Shown: positions 54,616 through 64,000 of the stretch, in pieces | How positions within the stretch are numbered: position 1 is the first letter of the stretch | Layout: each line of letters starts with the position of its first letter | Assembly (NCBI RefSeq): GCF_000174355.1 | Contig: NZ_ACIS01000005.1 | Coordinates: 299,274 to 363,273 of the forward strand | Direction: 5' to 3' | DNA: 64,000 nt | Source of the DNA: Pseudogulbenkiania ferrooxidans 2002 | GTDB lineage: Bacteria; Pseudomonadota; Gammaproteobacteria; Burkholderiales; Chromobacteriaceae | Position numbers and translations under genes: made by a program | Notes under the pieces: generated by a model | Seen by the model: only the letters and a program-made list of their open reading frames with translations | The model's database searches: none | Told to the model about the DNA's origin: nothing

Positions 54616-55095
54616 TTACGCGGTCAGGGTGGCGATCTTGTCCATCTCGGCCTTCAGTGCGGCCTTGTCCTGCTGCAACGTGGCCAGCGGCAGCGCCAGG
54701 AAGGCCTCGATACGGGCACGCAGAATACGGTAGGCGGTCATGAACGCCGCATCGATTTCCGCGTCGGTACCGGTTGCATGAGCAGGATCTTCCACGCCCC
54801 AGTGGGTACGCAGCACCGGGCCCAGATATGCCGGGCAGGTTTCGCCGGCGGCGCTGGCGCAGACGGTGATCACGATGTCGGGAGTCGCCGGCAGGTTATC
54901 CCACGACTTGCTGTAATAGCCCTCGGTCGAGATGCCTTCGCGCGCCAGCAGAGCGAGCGAACGGGGGTGGACCTGGCCGGTCGGCCGGCTGCCGGCGCTC
55001 ATCGCGCGCCAGCCTTTCGGCGCCAGGTGGTTGAAGGTGGCCTCGCCCAGGATCGAGCGGCAGGAGTTACCGGTACACAGGAACAGGACATTCAT
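54616..55095 (-). CDS. arsC: Thioredoxin-type arsenate reductase ArsC
   Basis: 159 residues. Low-molecular-weight phosphatase fold with the CX5R loop LFLCTGNSCRSILGEA (Cys8 and Cys13 region) and a second Cys pair context VITVCASAAGETCPAYLG. Reduces arsenate to arsenite. A C-terminal helix of about 30 residues is family-typical. Starts 5 nt after the arsR stop. Confidence 0.93.
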   Translation of the reverse strand: MNVLFLCTGNSCRSILGEATFNHLAPKGWRAMSAGSRPTGQVHPRSLALLAREGISTEGYYSKSWDNLPATPDIVITVCASAAGETCPAYLGPVLRTHWGVEDPAHATGTDAEIDAAFMTAYRILRARIEAFLALPLATLQQDKAALKAEMDKIATLTA

Positions 55096-55100
55096 TCGGT

Positions 55101-55472
55101 TCAACTTTCGGGCGACGAGGTGGGAGTCGGGGAACGCGCCGCCTCCGGGCAGCATGATTCGGCCGGCGGGACGAGGCAGTGCTCCGGGTGGCCGGCGCAG
55201 CACTCTTCCGTCAGGTAGGCGATCAATTCGAGCATCTGGGGCAGGTTGGCCCGGTAACGCTGGAAGCGGCCTTCCTGCTCCACCGTGACCAGCCCGGCAT
55301 GGTTCATGCCCTTCAGGTGGAAAGACACGTTGTTGGGCGGCAGATCGAGCGTGGCCGCGATCTGGCCGGCAACCATGCCGTCCCGACCGCACTTGACCAG
55401 CAGGCGGTAGATGTCGAGCCGGATCCCGGAGGAGAGCGATTCGAAGAGCTTGGTGGCGGTGTGCTTTTCCAT
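55101..55472 (-). CDS. arsR: ArsR-family arsenite-responsive repressor
   Basis: 123 residues. Winged helix ATKLFESLSSGIRLDIYRLLVKCGRDGMVAGQIAATLDLPPNNVSFHLKGMNHAGLV. It has no CVC box in the DNA-binding helix. Cysteines cluster after the dimer helix (TEECCAGHPEHCLVPPAESCCPEA), so the metalloid site is probably C-terminal, as in the AfArsR/CgArsR-like subtypes. The ATG follows an operator dyad with almost no leader. First gene of the ars operon. Confidence 0.92.
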   Translation of the reverse strand: MEKHTATKLFESLSSGIRLDIYRLLVKCGRDGMVAGQIAATLDLPPNNVSFHLKGMNHAGLVTVEQEGRFQRYRANLPQMLELIAYLTEECCAGHPEHCLVPPAESCCPEAARSPTPTSSPES

Positions 55473-55475
55473 AAA

Positions 55476-55497
55476 TCAATAATACAAGAACTATTGA
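55476..55497 (-). promoter_or_regulatory. ArsR operator overlapping the ars promoter
   Basis: TCAATA and TATTGA (55476-55481 and 55492-55497 on plus) flank a 10-bp AT-rich centre. A TATTAT -10-like hexamer lies inside. The dyad ends 3 bp before the arsR ATG, so repression would be by promoter occlusion. Confidence 0.7.
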
Positions 55498-55721
55498 AAT
55501 ATAGTCCAGACCGATTTTCTACGCCGTTCCCACGTCGGATTGCCAAGGGAAGAGGGCGGCGCGAAAGTCGGAATCGACACGCCACCTTGAAATTGATGGC
55601 GGGATGACAGTTGGGGGGCCAGCCTACCGTGCATCGGCCCACGAAGCTCGCGCCGCGCCGGGAGCGGTGCTCGGGCGGGACGCTGGCAGGCGCGTCACCC
55701 GATCAGGGCGACCGCCGTTAC

Positions 55722-56975
55722 TCAGGCAAAGCGTCGTGCCGCGTCCAGGGCCAGGCCGCAGCCGATGCTGCCGTAAAGATCGCCTTCCACCGCGCGTGCC
55801 GTCGGCAGCACGGCGGCGATGCGTTGGCGCAGCAGCGGCACGCCGCTGGCGCCACCGGTGAAGAACACGGTATCGACGTCACCGGCCTTGACGTTGGCGT
55901 CCACCAGCAGGCGGCGCACGGTGCTCTCGATGGTGTCGATCTGCTGGGCGATGGACTGGTCGAACTGGGCGCGCGTGATGTCGTGCTGCAGGCCGGCTTC
56001 GATTTCGCCGAGCGGCAGCGTGACCAGGTCGGCCGAAGACAGCCCGATCTTGGCCGCTTCCACCTGGATCGCCAGCCAGTGCCCGGCGCGCTTGTTGACC
56101 AGCGCGAACAGCCGGTCGAGCTTGTCGCTTTCCAGCGCCTCGTTGTACACGTCCTTCAGGCTAGCCAGGGCCTGACGGGTGTAGGCGAAGTTGATGGTGT
56201 GCCAGGTGGCGAGGTTGAAGTAGTAGCTGGACGGCATTTCGGCACCGCTTTTGAGCCGGCTCTTGAGGCCCAACAGCGGCATCACCGCATGCAGGCTGAG
56301 CTGCTTGTCGAAATCGGTGCCGCCGATGTGCACGCCGCAGTTGGCGAGGATGTCGTCGCGCCGGTCGAGCTTGCCGGCGCGCTCCGGCGAGACGCGGATC
56401 AGCGTGAAGTCGGAGGTACCGCCGCCGATGTCGACCACCAGCACCAGTTCCTCGCGCTCGACGCGGCTCTCGTAGTCGAAGGCGGCCGCGATCGGTTCGA
56501 ACTGAAATTCGATGTCGCTAAAGCCGGCGCGGCGCGCGATCTCGCCCAGCGTGTCTTCGGCCAACTTGTCGGCCTTGGGGTCGTCGTCGACGAAGAACAC
56601 CGGTCGGCCGAACACCGCCTGGCGGAAGGAGCGCCCAGCCTGGCGCTCGGCGCGCGTCTTGAGGCCGTCGATGAACATCGCCAGCAAATCGAGGAAACGC
56701 AGCACGCGCCCCTGCACCTCGGTCTGGCCATTCATCAGGCCCGTGCCGAGGATGCTCTTGAGCGAGCGCATCAGCCGCCCCTCGTACCCTTCGAGGTACT
56801 CGCCGAGCGCAGCGCGGCCCACGGCTACCGAGTCTTCGTCGGCGTTGAAGAACACCACCGACGGCAAGGTCGGCTTGCCGTCTTCCAGTGCCAGTAGGCT
56901 GGGTTGGCCGGGGCGGTGCCACCCGACGGTCGAATTGGACGTGCCAAAATCCACGCCGCAGGCGTTGGTCGTCAT
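55722..56975 (-). CDS. yegD: YegD-type Hsp70-like chaperone
   Basis: 417 residues. Actin-like ATPase: GVDFGTSNSTVGW at the N-terminus (phosphate 1), LVVDIGGGTSDFTLI (phosphate 2) and FFTGGASGVPLLRQRI (adenosine). It ends after the nucleotide-binding domain with no canonical substrate-binding beta domain, as in E. coli YegD. Client and partners are unknown. The start at 56975 fits family alignment; the longer ORF to 57086 does not. Confidence 0.9.
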   Translation of the reverse strand: MTTNACGVDFGTSNSTVGWHRPGQPSLLALEDGKPTLPSVVFFNADEDSVAVGRAALGEYLEGYEGRLMRSLKSILGTGLMNGQTEVQGRVLRFLDLLAMFIDGLKTRAERQAGRSFRQAVFGRPVFFVDDDPKADKLAEDTLGEIARRAGFSDIEFQFEPIAAAFDYESRVEREELVLVVDIGGGTSDFTLIRVSPERAGKLDRRDDILANCGVHIGGTDFDKQLSLHAVMPLLGLKSRLKSGAEMPSSYYFNLATWHTINFAYTRQALASLKDVYNEALESDKLDRLFALVNKRAGHWLAIQVEAAKIGLSSADLVTLPLGEIEAGLQHDITRAQFDQSIAQQIDTIESTVRRLLVDANVKAGDVDTVFFTGGASGVPLLRQRIAAVLPTARAVEGDLYGSIGCGLALDAARRFA

Positions 56976-57409
56976 GCTGCTCTTACTCCGCTTTGCTTCT
57001 GGAAGGCGCGCGAGTATAGCGGAAACTGGGCCATCCCGCTTGCCCGCATTCTGTTGCCGGACCGATTTCGTAATCGCGACAGTCACGTACAGATGCGGGA
57101 AGCGGCGCGTCGGCCTTCGCCCCTGATCATCGTCATATAACCATGGCTCATGTTGTTGTTTCCAAACGATATATTGCCGATTTCACCTGATTTTGTGCGG
57201 CGCAGCGGCGAGCGCGACAGCGCCGCGAGGGCGATTGCTGGCGCGCCGATTTACTGAAATGATCGTCGCGCGGTCGAGGTTCGGGGCAGGCGAGAGGCGA
57301 TGCCACTCCAAACCCCGACCGCGAAACCCACCTTTACCCCACATGCTTGCGGCGTGCCCGCCACCACGGTTGCCGCGAAATAAGAGCCAAGATTGGCCGA
57401 GGAGAAAAC
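56976..57409. other. 434-bp region between yegD and the arginine transport operon
   Basis: Divergent promoter region. Contains a GC-rich inverted segment (CGGCGCAGCGG to CAGCGCCG around 57195-57225) and an AT-richer stretch near 57140-57190 that could hold the aot promoter. No gene could be supported. ArgR-type sites are expected for this operon but no copy of the Pseudomonas consensus was found by eye. Confidence 0.5.
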
Positions 57410-58180
57410 ATGAAGAAACTGGCTGCATGCCTGATGCTGTCGCTGGCGTCCGTCGGCGCTTTTGCCAAAGACTGGAAAGTCATCCGCTTCGGCGTTGATG
57501 CCAGCTACGCCCCGTTCGAATCGAAAGCTGCCGACGGCAAGCTGGTCGGTTTCGACGTCGATCTGGGCAATGCCATCTGCGAGAAACTGAAAGCCAAATG
57601 CGTGTGGGTCGAGAACGACTTCGACGGCATGATCCCGGCGCTCAAGGCCAAGAAGTTCGACGGCATCCTGTCGTCGCTGTCGGTCACCGAGAAGCGCGCC
57701 GAGCAGATCGCCTTCTCCGACAAGCTGTTCAACGCCCCGGTGCGCATGGTCGCCAAGAAGGGCAGCAACCTGCTGCCCACCGCCGAATCGTTGAAGAGCA
57801 AGCGCATCGGCGTCGAGCAGGGCACCACCCAGGAAACCTACGCCAAGGCCTACTGGGAGCCCAAGGGTGTGAACGTGGTGCCCTACCAGAACCAGAGCCT
57901 GGTGCTGGCTGACCTGGGCTCGGGCCGCCTCGATGCCGCCCTCCAGGACGCGGTGCAGGCCGACATCGGCTTCCTCAAGACCCCGCAGGGCCGTGACTTC
58001 GCCTTTGCCGGCCCGGAGCTGAAAGACCCGAAAACGCTGGGCACCGGCACCGCGATCGGCCTGCGCAAGGACGACGCCGACCTGCGCCAGCAGGTCAACC
58101 AGGCACTCGCCGCCATTCACAAGGACGGTACCTTCGACCGCCTCGCCAAGAAGTACTTCTCCTTCGACATCTACAACTGA
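57410..58180 (+). CDS. aotJ: Arginine/ornithine ABC transporter binding protein
   Basis: 256 residues. Signal peptide MKKLAACLMLSLASVGAFA, then a type II binding protein of the Lys/Arg/Orn/His group: IRFGVDASYAPFESKAADGKLVGFDVDLGNAICEKL, DGMIPALKAKKFDGILSSLSVTEKR and GVEQGTTQETYAK. GGAGAAAAC precedes the ATG. Linked argR and aru genes favour arginine/ornithine as ligand. Confidence 0.92.
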   Translation: MKKLAACLMLSLASVGAFAKDWKVIRFGVDASYAPFESKAADGKLVGFDVDLGNAICEKLKAKCVWVENDFDGMIPALKAKKFDGILSSLSVTEKRAEQIAFSDKLFNAPVRMVAKKGSNLLPTAESLKSKRIGVEQGTTQETYAKAYWEPKGVNVVPYQNQSLVLADLGSGRLDAALQDAVQADIGFLKTPQGRDFAFAGPELKDPKTLGTGTAIGLRKDDADLRQQVNQALAAIHKDGTFDRLAKKYFSFDIYN

Positions 58181-58232
58181 TCGGTACTGATTCAGTCCTG
58201 CCCACGACGGGCGGGACTGGGACGTGCATGCT

Positions 58233-58263
58233 CCGGAGACACCCGTGGTTACGGTGTCTCCGG
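58233..58263 (+). promoter_or_regulatory. Intra-operon stem-loop after aotJ
   Basis: CCGGAGACACC (58233-58243), nine-base loop, exact complement (58253-58263), followed by CGTGCGTCTTTGTG. It lies in a 178-bp gap between aotJ and aotQ. It may be a partial terminator or an RNA-stabilising hairpin that lets the binding protein be made in excess of the membrane subunits. Confidence 0.6.
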
Positions 58264-58358
58264 CGTGCGTCTTTGTGATTGTGAAGCCGAGGCGGGGCCG
58301 CCGCCGCGGGGTACACCCGCTTGCCGATGCGCCGCCGGTGCTTCCGAAGGAGAATGCC

Positions 58359-59048
58359 ATGTTTCTGCAAGGCTTTGGCCCGCTGATTTTTGAGGGAACG
58401 CTGCAGACCATCAAGCTGGCACTGGTGTCGATGCTGCTCTCCGTCCTGATCGGACTGGTGGGCGCCTCGGCCAAGCTGTCCAGCCACCGACCGTTGCGAT
58501 ACCTCGCCACGGCCTACACCACGCTGATCCGCAGCGTGCCCGACCTGGTGATCATGCTGCTGCTGTTCTACAGCCTGCAAATCCTGCTCAACCAGCTCAC
58601 CGACTGGGCCGGCATCGAGCAGATCGACATCGACCCCTTCCTCGCCGGGGTGGTGACGCTGGGCTTCATCTACGGCGCCTATTTCACCGAGACCTTCCGC
58701 GGCGCCTTCCAGGCCGTGCCGCGCGGCCAGCTCGAGGCCGCCACCGCCTACGGCATGAAACCGTGGCTGGTATTCCGCCGCGTGCTGTTCCCGCAGATGA
58801 TGCGCTTCGCGCTGCCGGGCATCGGCAACAACTGGCAGGTGATGATCAAGGCCACCGCCCTGGTGTCCATCATCGGCCTGGCCGACATCGTCAAGGCAAC
58901 CCAGGATGCGGGTAAGAGTTCGATGCAGCTGTTTTTCTTCAGCATCGTGGGCGGGCTGATCTACCTCGCCATCACCACGCTGTCGAACGGGGTGTTGTTG
59001 TGGTTGGAGCGCCGTTATTCGGTCGGCGTCAGAAAGGCTGAGCTATGA
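58359..59048 (+). CDS. aotQ: Arginine/ornithine ABC transporter permease (HisQ-like)
   Basis: 229 residues. Membrane permease with the polar amino-acid-type leader MFLQGFGPLIFEGTLQTIKLALVSMLLSVLIGLVGA and the EAA loop QLEAATAYGMKPWLVFRRVLFPQMMRFALPGIGN. AAGGAGAATGCC precedes the ATG. Overlaps aotM by 4 nt. Confidence 0.92.
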   Translation: MFLQGFGPLIFEGTLQTIKLALVSMLLSVLIGLVGASAKLSSHRPLRYLATAYTTLIRSVPDLVIMLLLFYSLQILLNQLTDWAGIEQIDIDPFLAGVVTLGFIYGAYFTETFRGAFQAVPRGQLEAATAYGMKPWLVFRRVLFPQMMRFALPGIGNNWQVMIKATALVSIIGLADIVKATQDAGKSSMQLFFFSIVGGLIYLAITTLSNGVLLWLERRYSVGVRKAEL

Positions 59049-59758
59049 ACGAGATCCTGCAGCAATACTGGCAGGCCTATTTGTGGAGCGACGGCTACCA
59101 CATCACCGGCGTCGCCATGACCCTGTGGCTGCTAACGGCGTCGATCGCCATCGGCTTCGTGCTGGCGGTGCCGCTGGCGGTGGCCCGCGTGTCGCCCAAT
59201 CCGCTGATCCGCGGCCCGGTGTGGTTCTACACCTACGTGTTCCGCGGCACGCCGCTCTACATCCAGCTGCTGGTGTTCTACACCGGCATCTACAGCATCG
59301 AGTCGGTGCGCGCCCAGCCGCTGCTCGACGCCTTCTTCCGCGAGGGCATCAACTGCACGCTGCTGGCGTTCGCGCTCAACACCTGCGCCTACACCGTGGA
59401 AATCTTCGCCGGCGCGATCCGCGCCACGCCGTACGGCGAGATCGAGGCGGCACGCGCCTACGGCATGTCGAGCTTCACGCTATACCGCCGCGTCATCCTG
59501 CCCTCGGCGCTGCGCCGCGCGCTGCCGTACTACAGCAACGAGGTGATCCTGATGCTGCATTCCACCACGCTGGCGTTCACCGCCACGGTGCCGGACATCC
59601 TCAAGGTGGCGCGCGACGTCAACTCCGCCACCTACGCCTCGTTCGAGGCCTTCGGCATCGCCGGCGCGCTGTACGCCGTGATCGTGTTCGCGCTGGTCTG
59701 GCTGTTCCGCCGCGGCGAGCAGCGCTGGCTCGCCTTCCTCAAGCCGCAGGCGCATTGA
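59045..59758 (+). CDS. aotM: Arginine/ornithine ABC transporter permease (HisM-like)
   Basis: 237 residues. Partner permease: LLTASIAIGFVLAVPLAVARV, FRGTPLYIQLLVFYTGIY and the EAA loop EIEAARAYGMSSFTLYRRVILPSALRRALPYYSNE. ATGA overlap with aotQ indicates coupled translation and a heterodimeric channel. Confidence 0.92.
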   Translation: MNEILQQYWQAYLWSDGYHITGVAMTLWLLTASIAIGFVLAVPLAVARVSPNPLIRGPVWFYTYVFRGTPLYIQLLVFYTGIYSIESVRAQPLLDAFFREGINCTLLAFALNTCAYTVEIFAGAIRATPYGEIEAARAYGMSSFTLYRRVILPSALRRALPYYSNEVILMLHSTTLAFTATVPDILKVARDVNSATYASFEAFGIAGALYAVIVFALVWLFRRGEQRWLAFLKPQAH

Positions 59759-59782
59759 TTCGCCGTATTGGGAGAGATTGAA

Positions 59783-60550
<768 letters not shown>

Positions 60551-60581
60551 CCGTGGCGTCGCTGTTGCGGCAGGACTGCTG

Positions 60582-61553
60582 ATGGATACGCCACGCCAGT
60601 TGGCAGTGCTGCTGCTGCCGCCCTGTTCGATGTTCGGCATCGGCTGCCTGAGCGAGCCGTTTGTCCAGGCCAACCGCCTGTCCGGCAAGAGGCTCTACCA
60701 GCTCAGTTTTTACACCTGGGACGGCGAGCCGTTGCCGCTCTCCGGCGGCATGGTGTTCCCGGTGGCGGGCGCGCTGCGCGAGGCGGCGCCGTTCGAGCAG
60801 CTGTTCGTGCTGAGCGAAGGCGTCGCGTCGTTCGCCGACTCGGGCCTCTTCACCAGCGAACTGGGGCGCCTGGCGCCGCGCCTGACGCTGTTGGGCGGCG
60901 TGCACGCCGGCGCCTGGTGGCTGGCCAGTGCCGGCGTGCTGGACGGTTACCGCGCCACCATCCACTGGCAGGACTACCCACGCTTCGCCGACCGCTTTCC
61001 CAAGGTAGTGGCGAGCCAGCGCGTGTTCGAACTCGATCGCGACCGCTTCAGCTGCGGCGGCGCGCTGGCCGTGCTGGATGGCGCACTGGCGCTGATCGGG
61101 CGCGATCATGGTGCCGAGCTGGTGGAATCCGTCGCCGCGGTGCTGTGCGCCGAACGCGTGCGCGGCAGCGAGGAGAAGCAGCGCGTGCCGCTGCTGGCGC
61201 GTGTCGGCGAGCGCCAGCCCAAACTCACCGAGGCGGTGATGCTGATGGAAGCCAATATCGAGGAGCCGCTCACCACCGACGAGATCGCCCAGTTCACCGG
61301 GCAATCGCGCCGCCAGCTCGAGCGGATGTTCAAGCAGCACCTCGACGTGCCGCCGTCGCGCTACTACCTGCAACTGCGCCTGGAGCGGGCGCGCGCCATG
61401 CTGCGCAACACCGGCAAGTCGGTGGTGCAGATCGGCCTGTTGTGCGGCTTCTCGTCCGGCCCGCACTTTTCCACCGTGTATCGTTCCCATTTCGGCATCG
61501 CCCCGCGCGAAGAGCGTTTCGCCAACGAGACCAAACCGGCCGACGCCGAGTGA
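60582..61553 (+). CDS. argR: ArgR-type AraC-family regulator (DJ-1/PfpI + AraC domains)
   Basis: 323 residues. The N-terminal amidotransferase-like domain (LAVLLLPPCSMFGIGCLSEPFVQANRL; LLGGVHAGAWWLASAGVLDGYRATIHWQ) lacks the catalytic Cys of true glutaminases. The C-terminal AraC helix-turn-helix pair is TTDEIAQFTGQSRRQLERMFKQHLDVPPSRYYLQLRLERARAML and SVVQIGLLCGFSSGPHFSTVYRSHFG. Position directly after aotP is the Pseudomonas aotJQMOP-argR arrangement, where ArgR activates arginine catabolism. Confidence 0.92.
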   Translation: MDTPRQLAVLLLPPCSMFGIGCLSEPFVQANRLSGKRLYQLSFYTWDGEPLPLSGGMVFPVAGALREAAPFEQLFVLSEGVASFADSGLFTSELGRLAPRLTLLGGVHAGAWWLASAGVLDGYRATIHWQDYPRFADRFPKVVASQRVFELDRDRFSCGGALAVLDGALALIGRDHGAELVESVAAVLCAERVRGSEEKQRVPLLARVGERQPKLTEAVMLMEANIEEPLTTDEIAQFTGQSRRQLERMFKQHLDVPPSRYYLQLRLERARAMLRNTGKSVVQIGLLCGFSSGPHFSTVYRSHFGIAPREERFANETKPADAE

Positions 61554-62918
<1,365 letters not shown>

Positions 62919-62929
62919 GCGCCACAACT

Positions 62930-63008
62930 CGTAGGGTGGGTGAAGGCAAATATGCCGGAACCCATCAGCATCGACCGATGGGTTTCGCGTTGCCCCTCCC
63001 ATCCTACG
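62930..63008. repeat. REP-like palindromic element between aruC and aruF
   Basis: Outer arms CGTAGGGTGGGTGAAGGCAA and its approximate complement TTGCCCCTCCCATCCTACG enclose inner arms AACCCATC and GATGGGTT. This is the REP-type pattern common in proteobacterial intergenic DNA. The single arm at 24738-24765 belongs to the same group. Confidence 0.75.
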
Positions 63009-63034
63009 AACAGAAACCATTGGAAGGGACTGAC

Positions 63035-64000
63035 ATGCTGTTTGTTCGACCGAGCAAGCTTTCCGATCTGGACCAGATCGAGCGCATGGCGCGATCGGGC
63101 GGGCCGGTGCTGCACTCGCTGCCGCCCGACCGCCAGCGCCTGCAACAGCGCGTGAACGACTCGCTCAATTCGCTGCGCAGCGAGGTCGAGTGCCCCGGCG
63201 AAGAGAGCTACCTGTTCGTGCTGGAAGACTCCGCCAGCGGCCGGCTCTACGGCACCGCCGGCATCATGGCGATGGCCGGCTTTTCCGAGCCGTTCTACGC
63301 CTTCCGTAACGAAGTACTGGTGCACGCCTCGCGCGAGCTCAAGGTGAACCACCGCGTGCACGCGCTGATGATGTCGCACGAGCTGACCGGCCGCACCCGG
63401 CTCACCGGCTTCTACTTCGACGAAGCCGCTCTCGGCAACGCGCTGCTGGCGCCGCAGCTGTTGTCACGCTCGCGCATGCTGTTCATCGCCGAGCACCGCG
63501 AACGTTTCAGCAACGAGATCTTCTCGGTGCTACCCGGCGTGGCCGACGAAGAGGGCCGCTCGCCGTTCTGGGACGGCGTCGGCTACAAGTTCTTCCGCCG
63601 CGACTTCACCCAGATGGAACTGGCCTCCGGCGGCCGCAGCCGCACCTTCATCGCCGAAATGATGCAGGTCGACCCGCTCTATGTACCGCTGCTGTCGGAA
63701 GAGGCGCAGCGCGTGATGGGCGAGCCACACGTCGGCGCGCGCCTCAACTACCGCTGCCACCTGGCCGAAGGCCTGGAGCCGGACAAGTTTGTCGACCTGT
63801 TCGACGCCGGCCCGGTGCTGACCGCGCCGCTGGAAGTGTGCCAGTCGGTGCGCCACAGCCGGGTGCACAGCGCGCTGCGCGGCGAGGCGAGTGGCCCGAC
63901 CGTGCCTTACCTGGTGAGCAATACCCAAACCGGCGATTTCCGCTGCACCGTCGCCGAGCTGCCGGCGCGGCTGGAGAGCGAGATCGTCCTGCCGCAAGAA
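63035..64000 (+). CDS. aruF: Arginine/ornithine N-succinyltransferase, AruF type, 5' part
   Basis: 322 codons in the window with no stop, so the C-terminus (probably about 15 residues) lies beyond the edge. Begins MLFVRPSKLSDLDQIERMAR. Family segments: ESYLFVLEDSASGRLYGTAGI, PFYAFRNEVLVHASRELKVNHRVH, DEEGRSPFWDGVGYKFFRRDF and FIAEMMQVDPLYVPLL. The SFRNE/VHASRELKxxN pattern matches AruF. Transfers succinyl from succinyl-CoA to arginine, the first step of the AST/Aru pathway. GGAAGGGACTGAC precedes the ATG. AruG is expected next. Confidence 0.92.
   Translation, partial: MLFVRPSKLSDLDQIERMARSGGPVLHSLPPDRQRLQQRVNDSLNSLRSEVECPGEESYLFVLEDSASGRLYGTAGIMAMAGFSEPFYAFRNEVLVHASRELKVNHRVHALMMSHELTGRTRLTGFYFDEAALGNALLAPQLLSRSRMLFIAEHRERFSNEIFSVLPGVADEEGRSPFWDGVGYKFFRRDFTQMELASGGRSRTFIAEMMQVDPLYVPLLSEEAQRVMGEPHVGARLNYRCHLAEGLEPDKFVDLFDAGPVLTAPLEVCQSVRHSRVHSALRGEASGPTVPYLVSNTQTGDFRCTVAELPARLESEIVLPQE

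Noticed and set aside
56976-57409. Pseudomonas-type ArgR binding sites upstream of aotJ
   Set aside because: Only a single TGTCGC-like hexamer without the expected downstream AA spacing was found, which is not enough to call a site.

Overview
The window is a GC-rich (about 65%), gene-dense chromosomal segment of a betaproteobacterium, most likely from the order Neisseriales (Chromobacteriaceae-like; for example Chromobacterium, Paludibacterium or Crenobacter relatives). That placement rests on the mixture of an fdsGBACD formate dehydrogenase, a ureDABCEFG-hupE operon, a Pseudomonas-type aot-argR-aruCF arginine module and a 3-hydroxybenzoate/gentisate operon. It is an inference from gene content and not a phylogeny. 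No rRNA, tRNA, CRISPR array, transposase or phage gene was found.

Layout. 1-0.7 kb: 3' part of an RcnA/NicO nickel-cobalt exporter. 0.8-2.9 kb: a DUF3300 exported protein and a SRPBCC protein. 2.9-5.9 kb: an ECF sigma/anti-sigma operon with small envelope proteins (secreted-repeat protein, a 51-residue lipoprotein, cupredoxin, LolA-like protein) behind a putative autoregulated ECF promoter. 6.2-7.6 kb: a MASE-type diguanylate cyclase. 7.9-13.8 kb: the complete nickel urease operon. 14.1-15.7 kb: a hipBA toxin-antitoxin pair with two matching operators. 16.6-22.9 kb: 3-hydroxybenzoate degradation via gentisate with its LysR regulator. 23-25.5 kb: LysR, DsbA-family and NAD(P)-binding proteins. 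25.6-31 kb: a ClcB-type chloride channel, a His/Met-rich exported protein and cadR/cadA. 31-33.3 kb: Lrp regulator, acetylpolyamine amidohydrolase and an SSAT-like acetyltransferase. 33.5-40.5 kb: chemoreceptor, degenerate patatin, leucine-type dehydrogenase, murI and a second ClcB-CBS channel. 40.5-44 kb: choline-binding protein, choline-sulfatase and LysR. 44.2-51.6 kb: fdsGBACD with a divergent ModE/LysR-like regulator. 51.6-55.5 kb: an ars operon (arsR-C-D-A-aqpS) without ArsB or Acr3. 55.7-57 kb: a YegD-type Hsp70. 57.4-64 kb: arginine uptake (aotJQMP), argR, aruC and the start of aruF.

How the parts fit. Several modules are metal-centred: nickel export, urease nickel insertion and HupE, Cd/Pb/Zn export, and arsenic handling. 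Others feed carbon and nitrogen metabolism: aromatic acids to fumarate and pyruvate, choline sulfate to choline, urea, arginine through the succinyltransferase route, and formate oxidation to NADH.

The least ordinary structures are (i) a dispersed element of about 140 bp with 18-bp terminal inverted repeats, seen in four states of decay, two of them beginning at a gene's stop codon; (ii) the ArsA-plus-aquaporin arsenic operon with no recognisable ArsB/Acr3 carrier; (iii) the ECF operon with its readable promoter and an easily missed small lipoprotein; and (iv) a linked polyamine acetylase/deacetylase pair with an Lrp regulator.
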